64,000 nt of DNA from Gloeophyllum trabeum ATCC 11539 (Eukaryota; Basidiomycota; Agaricomycetes; Gloeophyllales; Gloeophyllaceae), in assembly GCF_000344685.1 (NCBI RefSeq), contig NW_006920418.1, forward strand, positions 1,171,714 through 1,235,713. Reading direction: 5' to 3'. The position numbers were made by a program, and so were the translations under genes. The number at the start of each line of letters is the position of its first letter. Positions within the stretch are counted from its first letter, which is position 1. The notes below the pieces were generated by a model. It worked only from the letters and a program-made list of their open reading frames with translations. It was not told the DNA's origin and did not search any database. Below, piece by piece: positions 12,790 to 24,641 of the stretch.

Positions 12790-13346
12790 GATATTGATTG
12801 TTGCGAGTGTCTATGCCGCAAAATAATGATCTCGCCTCCATGCCATTGTTGTTCCCCCTCGTTTCCCTGGCTAATGAATCCGAGCGTTTCCGGCGGCAAC
12901 GTCTTAGTGAGCCGGCGGTAGTGAGCCGGCGGTACGACGCTTGCCACTGACATCATGCTCATCAACACACCGTGGACGCCTTCTCCCCAGTACTTACTCC
13001 CCGCACCAGCCCACGCCCTCCTCCAAATCCAGTCTTTCTGCCCAGGCTTTTCCCTTCGTGGAGCTGGGGCGTCGCTAGGATTTGTAAAATCCAAGGCCAG
13101 CAAGAATGGGGGGCCACCGTGCACAACGTGAATCACTTGACCGAGTTACCATGGGACTCCGTGCTATCTTGCTATGTATCTAAATACGCCATGCTCCGTA
13201 AGTCATCAAAGAAGCTCGAAAGGTGATGTCAACTCCAACGTCAATGAGTAATCTGTGGGCAAGTTCCTTGGTCTTCCTCTCTTAAGGTTGTTTGACAGCA
13301 CGATCGGTTCCTAACCCAGCAATCGTCGATACTTGCCACTGCCCTC
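12790..13346. other. Intergenic region with a 14-bp tandem duplication
   Basis: About 560 bases between the NDUFAF7 stop and the AspRS-DUF2156 start, holding the latter's promoter. The only structure I see is the adjacent pair gtgagccggcggta/gtgagccggcggta near 12907-12934. Confidence 0.5.
12907..12934. repeat. Two-copy tandem 14-bp repeat
   Basis: The 14-mer gtgagccggcggta occurs twice back to back, followed by cgac. It lies upstream of the AspRS-DUF2156 gene. It may be a replication slip or a doubled binding site; nothing in the sequence decides between them. Confidence 0.7.
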
Positions 13347-16300
13347 ATGTCTGCTGTCAAGCACCTCCTCTCGAAGCTGTCACTTGACAAGTCCAGTAAT
13401 GCTCCGCGGGAGCATACGCACGCCGACCATCCATCGCTACATGAGCCGTCGCGGGAGGAGATCGAGAAAGAGGAACAGAGAGCTGAGCGGGCACGCATAG
13501 ACGAAGAGCAGGCCAAGGAACGGGAAGCTAATAAGAGGGAGGCGTACGAGGCTGTAAGTGACATCAGGAACAGGATACTTGCAACCCTCAACCTTTGTTC
13601 AGGACCCGTTGAAGGGTAACTACGGGCCGGTGGACCTGGCTGCGAGTAGCAATGGTACGCGTTCATCACTTCTCACCGCTCCTAACGATATCAACCTCCT
13701 CTTAGAACGGGCAGATCTATCAACTTTCGCGGAGAGGAAAGAGGAGGAACCCGTCTGCTTCAGAGCACGAGTCCATCATGTCCGAGCAATAAGCCCGAAG
13801 ATCATGTTCCTGATATTCCGACAGCAAATTCATACCATCCAGGGGGTTCTTGCAGTTCAGGAGGGTGCCATTTCGGAGAACATGGTCCGCTGGGCTGAGG
13901 GACTAAGCCGCGAAACCATAGTCCTGGCTCATGGGAAGCTACAGAAACCCCGGGAGGGTCAGGAGGAAGTGTCTACGACGACGGTGCACAACTTCGAGGT
14001 CAGAGTCGAGAAGGTAAGTGTGAATGCTCACTCTGCCGCGGTCGGACTGTTAACGTTGCCCTTAGTTATTCGTCATCGCAGAACCTAGTGTGCCTCTGCC
14101 CTTCCAGGTGGAAATTGCTAGTCGTCCGAAGACCACAGAAGACCAAGTGCGTTCCATCCCGCGCAAGCGGAAAGTGCAGTTCTGATGTTAGGGTTTCTTG
14201 TGCAGGAGGATTATCATCAAGTACGAGTCGGCGAGCGGACGCGACTAGACAATCGGGTCATTGACCTTCGTGTAAGTTCGTCTTCGGTGACCTTGTCTGA
14301 CCTCGAGCGTTCTTAACCGGCGGTGTCTTCCAGACTCCCACTCGGCAAGCCATCTTCCGGATCCACGCGGGCCTGACACGCCTGTTCCGCGAATTCCTTG
14401 ATTCCCGCCGATTCATAGAGATCCACACATCGAAATTCGAAGAGTCCGGGGTCGAAAGCGGCGCGAGCCTGTTCAGGGTAGATTACTTTGGTCGGCCAGC
14501 ATTCCTGGCACAGAGCCCGCAGGTGGGGAAACAGATGTGCATCGCAGCGGATCTGGAAAGGGTGTATGAGGTCGGACCTGGTAAGTTGCCAGACGTGTGC
14601 AGTCTTCACGCACAGGACACCACTGAGAGTATTGGTATATTCTAGTATTCAGGGCAGAGAATTCGAATACGCACCGCCATTTGACGGAATTCACTGGCCT
14701 CGACGTTGAGATGGCGATTGAGCGGGACTACACCGAAGTCATGGATCTGCTTGATCAAATGATCCTACATATCCTCCGAGGTTTGCAAGAACGATATCGA
14801 GACGAGGTAAGATCCATTGAACCACATTAAACCCCCAGGATCGTTGCTAATGCCTGCTCTACAGATAGAGACAGTGAAATTACAGTTCCCGCACGAGGAC
14901 TTTGTTTTCCTAGACAAGACGCCCAGACTTAAGTTCGCAGAAGGCATCCAGCTTTTGAAGGAGGCCGGGTGGAAAGAGGAAGACGGATCCGATCCGTCCG
15001 AGTACGAGGACCTGAGCACGAAGGCGGAGCAGAGATTGGGACAGTTGGTGAAAGAGAAGTATCACACAGATTATTACATTCTCGGTGAGCGATCAGCCTT
15101 GGGCGCACGGGCCACGATGTGCTGAAGTTGAGGCTGGCAGACAAGTTCCCGCTTTCTGCCAGGCCTTTCTACACGATGCCAGATCCTAACAACGATGTGA
15201 GCGGACCCAACCTTACATGATGTCCATCTTATGACCTATTGGTCGACAACCATCCATAGAATTTCTCAAACTCTTTTGATTTCTTCTTGAGAGGCGAGGA
15301 AATTTTGTCCGGCGGACAGCGAATCCATCATGCGCTCATGCTTGAGCAGCGGATGAGAAGTGCCGGCCTCGATCCTGATTCCATGAAAGAGTACGTAGAC
15401 GGGTTTAGGTGGGGCTGTCCTCCGGTGCGTCCTCAACCATTGCTGAATGATGGCGCACTGACCATCGATAACCAGCATGGAGGAGGCGGCATAGGACTCG
15501 AGCGAGTCATCATGCTCTTCCTCAAGCTTGGTAACATCAGATGGGCCAGCCTCTTCCCTCGCGACCCGAAGAGCTTTTCCAGGAGCGGGAATGACTCAGT
15601 GGAGACAACAGCAGCCCTAGCACAGCAAGCGCTGTTACAAGGCCCAGAGTCTTCTACCGTTGCCAAGAGACAAGGAAAGGATATGCCTCCGTTGGAGAAT
15701 GTTAGTAAACGTCTTGTTATCTTTCTCTCGGGTCCGCTCTGAAGTCTGGCATTAAAGCTCATTGCGAAGTACGGCGACGGAACGAACACTTCTTGGACCG
15801 ACCCTTCCTGGACTGTCTGGCGGGACGAGAAGACCGGAGCCGCAGTTGGCTACATGACTAAGAGCGGGTTTGCTATAGCGTTCGGCAATCCGTTATGCGA
15901 GACGAAGCAGATACCGCAAGTCGCCCAAGCATACCTTGGTTATCTTAGGCAGGAAAACTTGAAGCCGATATGGTGTTGCGTTGATGCAGAGACGGAGAGC
16001 TACCTGACAGATTCACTGGGCTGGAGTTCCGTAATTGCAGTAGCGAATCAGAAGCTCAACCCTGCACAGGCTGATCTGGAGGACGACAAGAATGTCAGGC
16101 GCAAAATGCACAGGATGGAGCGGGAGGGGCTTCAGGTCGCTGAGATTCAGGGCGAGGTGGACAAAGAGACGAGAGATGAGCTCGAAAAGAAGCTGGAAGA
16201 ATGGAGGGCTTCGCGGAGTGGTAGACAGTTTCATCTAACGGGTGTCAGGCCTTTCGATGACATGAATCATCGCTTGTATTATATCGCGAGGGACAAGGAA

Positions 16301-16921
16301 GGCCGGGTGAGTTGTCACACATCGACCAAGCTGCATTGACTGATTCTGCACTTGGTAGATCTGCGCGCTTGTAGTGCTTGCTGAGATAGCTGCTGCGAGA
16401 GGCTTCCAGGTTAAGTGGGCGCTGGAATTTCCCGGAGCGCCGAGCGGCTCCATTGAGGTAATGTTTCTGTCCTCCGAAGGTCCATTGTCCGTGACTGATG
16501 TGTGCGAATATGTCAGTATACCTTGAGTTATGTCATCAAGAAGATGGGTGAGGCTGGAGTGCAGAGCGCGACCTTTGGTCCAGGGGCAAGTCAACACCTC
16601 CATAGTGCAGACAACGTGTCTGGTGTCACTATGAAGATCCTCGAGAAGAGCTATAACGGTATCGCGAGCCGCTTCAATCTCACTAACAAGAGTCTATTCC
16701 GTACCAAGTTCGGGGTGGAGGAAGAGCCAGTAGGTGTATGACAGAGTAGCGCGGTAGGCTGAGATTGACGCCTTGCATTCTTAGTTGTATGTCTGCTATC
16801 CCAAAGGCGGTATAGGTGCGTCGGTCATTCATAGAAGAATTATCAGTATAGAGCTCATTCCCCCACGATAGGTCTGAAGGGGGTGAAAGCGATTTTGGAC
16901 GTTGTCATGGCGGACAAATAG
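13347..16921 (+). CDS. erdS: Aspartyl-tRNA synthetase fused to DUF2156: ErdS-type ergosteryl-3beta-O-L-aspartate synthase
   Basis: Two enzymes in one chain. The N-terminal part is a class II eukaryotic-type AspRS. After a charged helix rich in Glu/Arg/Lys (about residues 30-65) comes the OB-fold ([24 protein letters not shown]). The catalytic core follows, with the motif 1 region ([16 protein letters not shown]), [19 protein letters not shown], motif 2 ([19 protein letters not shown]) and motif 3 ([20 protein letters not shown]). The C-terminal part (from about 15755) is a DUF2156/GNAT-like aminoacyl-tRNA transferase: [70 protein letters not shown], ending VVMADK. In fungi this architecture is ErdS, which charges tRNA-Asp and moves Asp to ergosterol. 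Joining needs about a dozen short introns. The total is roughly 900-950 aa, far longer than a plain cytosolic AspRS (about 550). Function is assigned by architecture; the partner hydrolase ErdH is not in this window. Confidence 0.93.
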
Positions 16922-17504
16922 AGATGCCCATAGACATCACGGACTACTGTACAGCGAAGTTGATCTCAATGTATGACTTACTAGTATATATACATTGGCA
17001 TGTACTTCTGTTGTAGTATATTTAGTCCTTATAAACGAATCATTAGTATGAATGAGACCTATCGATATCGAGGGAGTCTCTTCGATGGTGGCAGCTTGAG
17101 TGAGCCCGACACTCGCCTGTTTGAGTGTCCGGCGGCGACTCCGATCAGCGTCTAATGTCGATCTCGGCCTATTGATACACCTACATTTCCACGATATAAC
17201 TCCAAGCAATACATAAAGCTGAAGTACAACAGGTACGGGTCCGTTACACTACTACAGCTGTCCGCTACCTCTAAAAAATGTCCCCCTCAGTCTGCTTTCC
17301 GCTTGTTGTGATGGTGGCCTTACTATGTCTCGGACGGCGAGCATGGGGAATTTTATAGCCGCTGCCGGCGCGGCTCTCACTTCTCCCGCGCGTGGATGAG
17401 TTTGCCTCTAAACTTCGCGCGCTCGCTGAGGGTTTTCTGCTGCTCTGGAAGAATTTTTGCTTACTGCTGGTTCTCTGTTCGATATCGACTTAGTCTTTCG
17501 CGAG
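16922..17504. other. Intergenic region
   Basis: About 580 bases between erdS and the F-box gene. AT-rich 3' UTR-like sequence occupies the first half, and a GC-rich stretch before 17505 is presumed promoter. No gene seen. Confidence 0.5.
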
Positions 17505-19019
17505 TATGGCACAGTTCACCGAATTGCCCTCCGAGACACTCTTCATGATCATGGAATATCTATCCGTGGAAGACGTTGAGAACTTGAGATCCGTCAGTAT
17601 CCCTGGAGAGCAACTATCCTAGCCTTTTCGCTCACATGGGATACAGACATGCAAGATTCTGTTTGTCATAACGGAGGATGCATCCTTATGGAGGCGGGCA
17701 CTTTGTAGTCTCCTATCACTGCCGCTTAGCTGGGTTATGGCTACTGTGCGCAGCGCTACTGTACAGCAGCTCCGTAGAAGAGCCAAGAAAGCGGTGTTGA
17801 TGACGGAACGATGGCATTACGATCGCCCAATGCCTCGCCACGTACGGTCGTATACTTGGGACAAACTTCAAGACGTTCAACTCATCCCAGGAGGAGAATG
17901 GATGGTCTGTCTGTTTTCAGAAGGGACTCTGCAAGTCCGTAGAGTTGAAACCATGGAACTTGCCTGTTCGGCCCCATCGTTAACGGACGCTTCCATGTTT
18001 AATATGAGTTGTACGTCTGTCACACCAGAGGGCAACTTCTACGCATTATTTCACTGCACAGATAGGTTTGTGGTCGTACCTCCGAAATCCCTTGACCGAT
18101 CTCAAGCGTTAAATTGTCAGAATACATATTTATGAGCTGCACCTTACTCCAGTAAAGCAAAACATCCGGTTAGCTAGCGTGATTTCGCGCTCGGAACTTC
18201 AAGGTGTTCATGTTATTAGGCATGCCTCCCTCGCGGGCAACGTGCTAGCATTCGACTGCTACTACGAGGGACGCGATCTGGTTTATATGCGCAAGGTGCA
18301 TACAGATGAAGATGACAGTGTCATGCACGCTGCTATAGTTCACGTACGTGCTTCTCATTGCCGTGGTGTCATGCCTTGACACGCTCCCACAGGAGCAAAC
18401 CCATTGCACGATACACGTGCTCTCGGTGAACGTTGTATTGCTCTGCAACAGCCACGGCATTTCGGTTTATAAGTCATCGGGTCTAGTCGGCAGAACGCAA
18501 TCGTCCGTGTTGGACATCGTGTCCAGCGAGACCGTCTGGTCGACAACCTTCGACTCCTGGTCATCAGGACAACTCAGCGGTAGTCCTGCGATATGGGATA
18601 AACTGTACGGTGGTCACCAGGGCCCTTTGATGATCTTGGGACCGGGTGTCATGCATATAGTTCAGCCTTCGCGAGACCTCAGGCATTACAGCCTGCGGTC
18701 CTTCCGGGTGCCTCAGGTTGTAGCGCAGGCTCCCGCTGTCGGCACCCGATTCGCTCTTTGTGTGCAGACCGAGGAAGGTCGCGGGTTGGTGTTCAAGACC
18801 TGCACTTTCCCTCGGGTCCTGCAGGAATACGATGAGATTCTTGAAGCCGAGGCTTTACAGGTCTCTCCGGAGGAGGTCAGACTCGGCAGTTTCGTGATTG
18901 ATGAAGTCAAGGACATGTCTCCTGTCTTGACTCGCTTAGATGAATGGACCGGGTGCGCTTGTGTATTGCTCGAAGACGATAGGGGTCAGAAGCGCCTTGT
19001 GATAGTTGACGTTGTCTGA
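17505..19019 (+). CDS. F-box protein
   Basis: Likely substrate adaptor of an SCF ubiquitin ligase. The first residues form an F-box: MAQFTELPSETLFMIMEYLS followed by VEDVENLRS, with an intron near 17595, then TCKILFVITEDASLWRRAL, the usual LW..R ending. The remainder is about 390 residues with alternating short beta-like strands (GEWMVCLFSEGTLQVRRVE, then VHVIRHASLAGNVLAFDCY, LGPGVMHIVQPSRDLRHY, CACVLLEDDRGQKRLVIVD). This may be a degenerate beta-propeller, as in many basidiomycete F-box proteins, but I cannot assign WD repeats. Further introns lie near 18115-18165 and 18343-18392. The protein ends DVV before TGA at 19017-19019. The substrate is unknown. Confidence 0.78.
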
Positions 19020-19568
19020 TCGCTTGGTTTTTCGAGCAAATTATGCCTGTATTCATGTTTGTGCCGGAGGCAATATGCGAGCACCGTAACGACTGCAGAC
19101 AAAATGTTTTCGTTCCATCGGGGGTCGAGACCTGAGGCCTGAGGTGTGGGTCGCCTCGGCTTACTAAATGGAATCAGCTGTGTATTAAGGCAAGTCCATT
19201 TCATCTGATCCAATGCTGCGGAAGCTAATGTTATGAGTAGATAGTAGGGGCGACGATGTGCCGGCTCTCACCCGAATCTAAGCATCATGATAGACTCAGT
19301 GAGATGTCCAAGGACAGTAATTTCGGTATTTTCTCAGACGACCGCTGGTCTACGAAGATACTTATGGAATATGTCCTGGACTTTCCGGGACATCTTTGGG
19401 TTTGCTTTGGGTGGTGAGATGGATTATGTAACAAGCGCGTCGCCACTTTCACCCGCCTGCAGCCACCAGGACTACTACGCTCCAAATTCATAAATGTAAG
19501 TGTACTCAAGATCCGTTTCTTCCTCATACCCACGTCTTCGCAATTGTCCTGTCTGTAAGACTACTGTC
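19020..19568. other. Intergenic region
   Basis: About 550 bases between the F-box gene and the truncated Zn2Cys6 gene. No feature recognised. Confidence 0.45.
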
Positions 19569-20720
19569 ATGTCCGACGATGTTCATGAATTTGGTCATAC
19601 CTCCTGGGACCAGGTCGCTGATAATGTAGCGAGCTCGGAAAGAGGCAAGCGTCGCGCGAACAGAGGTCGGCATGGGCGTTTTATGTTTAACGGGAAGCAA
19701 GTACTCATTTCCTTCTAGCGTGTGATCATTGTCGTCGAATGAAGAGCAGATGTGTGCGACCTGCAGATCGAGATTCGTGCCAGTCTTGCGCAGAGGCTCA
19801 CGCCGGTGGGCAGACCGTAATAATTTCCCTGCTCGTCGCTTACCTCGGGCATAGATTGCACGTTCTCAGGTTGGTCGGTCATATTTTTGCTTAGCCATTG
19901 ACGTGCCTTACACTGCCCGGAGGACCCCGTTTTCGTTCGGGTCCTCCTAAAGGATATATTCAAGCCCTCGAGCAACGGTGGTATCAGGCGGAGGTTATCC
20001 TGGCCATTCTCTCATCTTCTCCCCATCCTCTGGCACAGGGTGCTGTCACCTTATTGCAACGCGATGAGCTCGCTCGCGATGTGTTGCGAAGAGTAAATGC
20101 TGGTCCCTTCGTGAGTGCTCCCGTTTTGGGCCACTCATTCCCCGTGATATGCATCGTATACAGGGTGCCGCCGGACGAGCGGATCTTCCAGCAGACACGT
20201 CGATGAATGACGTATTATCTTATGTGACGCGGTCACAGGAGGCTCAGAGAAATACAAGACATTCAAGAGCCTCGAGGGAGGATATGTCGAGCCAAGGTCG
20301 GCACACCCATGTGGCAGCTTGGCTTAACTCATGAAATGTAGGATCAGCAATGTCGTTTCGTGAGCTTATCGAATGGCAGGACGGCCTTGCCTCTGTTTTT
20401 GCTTCATCGCCCGCCAGCCTCTCGCCGTACACGGTATATGTACCGGATCAGTCTCACTGTGCTGCGGTGCCGCTGCGTTCTTGTGATGACTCTCGCAATT
20501 CCAACCTGACATCACTTTATTCGCTGGATCCGGAGGAGCAGCCAGGTTCGTCGACATGATTCTGACTCAGGCACGCGTACTGAACATGACCAGATTCTGA
20601 TTCGGACGATGAAAGATCCGTGCTCGGAAATCTGCCTGCGGTGGAGAATCAAAGGCGAGTCAGACGCATTTCGCCGTATCACTCACTAGTTAATTATGGG
20701 GGTTCAGGGCTTGGCAACTA
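19569..20720 (+). pseudogene. Truncated Zn2Cys6 transcription factor, paralogue of the 5577-9575 gene
   Basis: The first exon begins MSDDVHEFGHTSWDQVADNV and ends SERGKRRANR; a 58-nt intron (gtcggc..ttctag) leads to CDHCRRMKSRCVRPADRDS and CQSCAEAHA, which keeps the Cys6 spacing. Then come GPPKGYIQALEQRWYQAEV and RDELARDVLRRVNAGPF, aligning block for block with the larger factor, including the same intron just after GPF and a later intron before the SAMSFRELIEWQDG stretch. The frame then hits TAG near 20718 just after YGGSGLGN, the point where the larger protein continues as HGEASGLHLLG and on into its PF04082 domain. No fungal-specific TF domain is found downstream. This is either a pseudogene or a short DNA-binding protein able to compete for sites. 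Exact exon borders after 20570 are uncertain. Confidence 0.62.
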
Positions 20721-21566
20721 GAGGGAGCAAATTCTGGACGGCCTTGACCTATCACATTTGCGTCATAGAGCACGAATATTGTCGCGCTTTCGCAGGACTT
20801 CGGAAATTTACCAGAGTTTGCTGGTTCAGATTTATGCGGTTCGCTTTCTTCTGCGGAGTCCTTCCTCGCAGATGATGATGATAGTTGCCGGTGTACCATC
20901 CTTCCAAATCATCAAATTACCCAGTTGTTTCTGTTCCAAATTATAAGGAGCCGCTATGTATGAATATCGTTTGATTTGCTGGCGCGGCCGAAGCCTGCCG
21001 AGGGCCGACACCGTAGACGCACTCTTGAGTGTGTCAAGTAGGCGCAGGGTTCGTGATATGTGTCTTTCTATACCACAGCTCAAGTTTCAACTTGAAGCCG
21101 ACGCCTGGATGGGACTTCCGTCATGACTGTCGTCACCTTCGGTAGTGGAGTCTCTTATCTACAGGGAGCTCGTGGCACGTCAGCGGGACTTTTGCCATGA
21201 ATGTAATATTAAACCAGATGTACGCAGTCTTCGTCTGGAGCGTGTGCGGTCGCGGTGTAGCTATGTAGGAGACCATTGATCTCACCCTCCGAGGGTACAA
21301 CCGCCATCTACCCCTAGCCAGACAAAGAGTCTACGGTATGGATGTACCTATGAAAAACTCTATTTTTGTATGCACACAAGATATCTGCGCCAGAGGGAGA
21401 TGTGAGTCGAACTAAGTACATAGATTTAGAATATGCGTCAAAGACTCAAAGCCTGTGAGCTCCGGCAGGACCCTGGAGCGGGGTACGGCACAGCCACAAC
21501 GTGCCCTACCTTGTTTACCGCCGGCTCCGCAGCCTTGCCCGCTGAATACCTCGGGCCCCGGCGGAT
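20721..21566. other. Region between truncated Zn2Cys6 gene and FRA10AC1 gene
   Basis: No gene supported. One frame around 20795-20950 reads an acidic, Ser-rich stretch (FGNLPEFAGSDLCGS, then a run of four Asp) that could be relic coding sequence of the truncated factor. The rest holds the promoter of the next gene. Confidence 0.4.
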
Positions 21567-22377
21567 ATGGTAGACTTCAGACCAAGCAGCTCTCGCTCAT
21601 CAGCAATTCAGGCGAATGTCAGGACAGAGTTCGACATATTGAAGGCGTCTCACAAGTAAGTTGACGTCGCTGCTCAAGACGGGCTGTTGGTGCGATTGAA
21701 ATCTACTGCAGGTTCCTCCGTGAGGAAGTGGACGAGACCTCACTATCTTGGGAAGAAAAGGTAGCGAAGAAGTACTACGATAATTTGTACCGTGAATTCG
21801 CGGTGTGCGATCTGAAGCACTACAAATCTGGGAATGTGAGTATCGTCTACGATTAACGTAGAGTCTAGAGCTCAGACCTGCTTTTTCATGGCAGTTCGCT
21901 CTACGTTGGCGGACGGAAACAGAGGTTCTCTCTGGAGCTGGAGAAACGACCTGCGGGAATATAAGATGCCCGTATCATGACGCAGCTGGTAGTGACGTGC
22001 GGTTGAAGACGTTGGAAGTGCCTTTCGGATATGAAGAACATGGAGCATACAAGTCATGCCTTGTCAAATTGGTCCTGTGCGCACGTTGCACGAAGAAACT
22101 CATGTGGAAGAAAGAGAAAGAGAAGGAGAAAAGATTGGCAGGCGATGCGGAGCACTTGCACTTGGATGACGTTCCGGGGGTCGCGGGGACTGAGATATCA
22201 CGGCGTGTACCACCGTCGGGGGGCGAGACTGCATCTCCTATCGCGGGAGAGCAAAGACTGTCTGGAAGAGATTCAGTCGAAGAGCGACGAGTCCGGAGCA
22301 GGCGCTCGAGATCGCGCTCACCAAAGACTCGACGCCCGCCAGGCAAGTCTGAACGTCGAAGGTCGCGATCTAGGTAG
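21567..22377 (+). CDS. FRA10AC1 homologue, spliceosome-associated protein
   Basis: Matches the Fra10Ac1 family (PF09725), nuclear proteins found with catalytic-stage spliceosomes in animals and plants. The first exon starts MVDFRPSSSRSSAIQ; the frame upstream is closed by TGA at 21543. Splicing yields KFLREEVDETSLSWEEKVAKK, YYDNLYREFAVCDLKHYKSG, FALRWRTETEVLSGAGE, then CGNIRCPYHD, VPFGYEEHGAYKSCLVKL and LCARCTKKL. The two CxxC pairs suggest a small zinc-binding fold. The tail is Arg/Ser-rich with several RS dipeptides (RRSRSRSPKTRR), typical of splicing factors. The gene ends at TAG 22375-22377, only about 90 bases from the convergent downstream gene. Confidence 0.88.
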
Positions 22378-22470
22378 GACAATGCTAACGGCATGCAGAA
22401 GTACTATTTCCGTACGTGTGCTATCTGGCATTATCAATGACGTATACATTTACGATTTTCTACAGTATGG

Positions 22471-24641
22471 TCAAGACTCCGTCGCAGCCTTCCATTTCTT
22501 AACCCAATCTATTAGTTCCCGAGCCATATTGTCACAGTCTTCCATTCGGTCTCTTGTACTCTTGCTGCCCAAGGCCCGCCTTCTTGCCTTGGCATCTTTA
22601 CCTTTCAACCAGGCTTCCTCTAGTGTGGTGGCCCAATCTCCCTCTTCATAGGATGCGCCAGACAATTCTACGCCGATGCCACTTTCTGCGAGGAACAAGC
22701 GCAATCCATGTTCTTCTATGAATAATGGCCGAGAAACTAGCAAGATCGGCAATGTTGAACGTCTGATCGGCTGAGAGGTCGAAGGACGTACCGTAGACAA
22801 AGGGAGTGCAAGACTCCACAGCCTCAGAGACAGCCCCGTAACCCTGATGAACGCGTGGGGAATCAGCATTCCATCTTCGCAGGTGTCTGAAGCACCTACC
22901 AGCTTCCCGAGCAGGACGTCCGCAACCGCCATCAAATCCGGCATATAGACGTCTCTAGGAGCGACGTAGAAGCCAGGCGGAAGCTCTTCCCCATCCTCCT
23001 TCGCCCATTGCGACGAGACGCCACACACTATCGCTACCCATGATTCGTCGGGCAGTAGCTTCGGCAGCTGGTCAGGATCTACGAGGTGCTCCTCATGGAA
23101 CCCGTTCCCAGTGCTGTCGCCATTGCCATTCATGTATGGGTCCTTACTTTGTTCCCTGCTCAGCGCCGGGGGAGTGGGTGGGATCGTAACTGCTTGGAAT
23201 ATGGGCGGGGACTTCATAGCCGGCGGGGAATTGAGTGGCTTATTCACTGGCGGGGCGCCCGGAATGTGGATATGCGACGGTGTTGCAAGCGGGGGCGTGT
23301 CTTCATCCTTTCTGTTGTTCCGCTTCCTCGCCTTGGCTCCTTCCCTGCCCTCCTTGAGCTGTAGATTCTGCAGTTGCAGGTTTACCGCATGGAGAGGGAC
23401 CGGCGGTGGATGCGCCTTGGGGAGCTGCGTGATATTGAACTCGGACGTGCGCCGGCTGTGTGCGGGTGTGCTGGCTTGGCTGGGTGTGCGACTGCGCGGC
23501 TTCTTGAAGTGCTGGCCGCCGAAAGAGACGATTACGATCTTTGTCTGTTCTGGATCGTGGAGATGTGAGGGAATCCCGATTGACGTGAGGAGCTCGCGTC
23601 GGCCGGCTTCGTTGTATATCGCACGTCCTGCCGCTCGTACGAGAAGGGGAGCTTGGCGGATGGATCGATGGAGGGGCTTTGGACTGGCGGCTGGTCTATC
23701 TTCTCGGGTTTGATTGCGAGGAGTGAACGGTATGGAAGGGAGGAGAGGGCTCTTGTCTATGGACGACAGATTCTGAACTATCTCCGGGTAGAAGGCACGG
23801 GTATGAGGATCAACCCATTTGGTCGAGGGTAAACTAGGCTCCACGAAGAAGGATGGGATAGGTATCTTTCCTGGCAGCAGAAATAGGAGATCGGCACATC
23901 TGTATCCTTCTCGTATCTGGGACACGAGGGGAGCGAGGACTTCCTCGGGGAGTGGGTCATCCTGTACGCCTTGGTCAGACTCGCAGATTGTGCTAGGTGC
24001 GTGCAGAGTGGGGGCATTGGCAAAGTGAGTGTTTGGGAGCTCGCGGATGGACGTGGACAGGAAGCTGTAGACAGAGTCGAACGTGAAATTCGTGATGAGC
24101 ACGGAGGGGATACAAGCCGCGTTGGCTGCAAGGCTGTATGCGGTCAAAATACAGGGCGTTCGTGTGAGGCGCTAAATCTCACCAGCCGAGGAAGGCAGCG
24201 TCACTTAGGACGCAGTCTATGCGGTTCGCCTGAAGCCATTGTACTTCCTGTTCGACCTTTCTGTCCTTCTCGTCCATGAATGCTTTGAGCACATCGATAC
24301 TCTTCTGCCGATCCACTCTGTACCTATAGATGCGACAGTGAATGAGATGGAATAGCTACTGAAGTGGGGTCCCACCCACGCCAAGGGTTGGACGATTACA
24401 GGATCTATGTCTGCGTTGCGGTACGAAGCCCCGAGAGCAATACTGTCAGCAAAGACATGCATGGGTGCGGATGATATTATATGGATAGTAGGGCGTTCCC
24501 GGTCTGTCAGAGTGAGGAGATGCGATGCAAAGGCTGAGACTCTGGTTGCATGACCGTATCCTATGTTTTCCGTTAGCAAGGCACACTGCAGCGTATCGTT
24601 TGCGTACCGTGGCCGGAGCAATAATACGCCAATGAGAGCAT
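22471..24641 (-). CDS. GT-B fold protein resembling the N-terminal half of plant L-arabinokinase
   Basis: Spliced start reads MLSLAYYCSGHGYGHATRV, the glycosyltransferase-like nucleotide-fold entry that opens plant arabinokinases. It continues with IDPVIVQPLAYRVDRQKSID and VLKAFMDEKDRKVEQEVQWL, then DCVLSDAAFLG and IPSVLITNFTFDSVY. Further on come KIVIVSFGGQHFKKP, WVAIVCGVSSQW, VYMPDLMAVADVLLGKLGYG and, across an intron at about 22840-22900, AVSEAVESCTPFVYV and RPLFIEEHGLRLFLAESG. All blocks follow the order seen in the plant N-terminal domain. The GHMP sugar-kinase domain of the plant enzyme is absent. A 130-residue insert rich in Pro, Ser and Lys separates the two lobes. The substrate is unknown; a sugar-nucleotide ligand is inference. 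About 600 aa. Confidence 0.75.

Noticed and set aside
22031..22651. 206-aa open frame on the plus strand
   Set aside because: It overlaps FRA10AC1 in another frame and runs into the antisense of the GT-B-like gene; it has no domain.
23111..23713. 200-aa plus-strand ORF
   Set aside because: Antisense shadow of the proline-rich insert of the GT-B-like gene.
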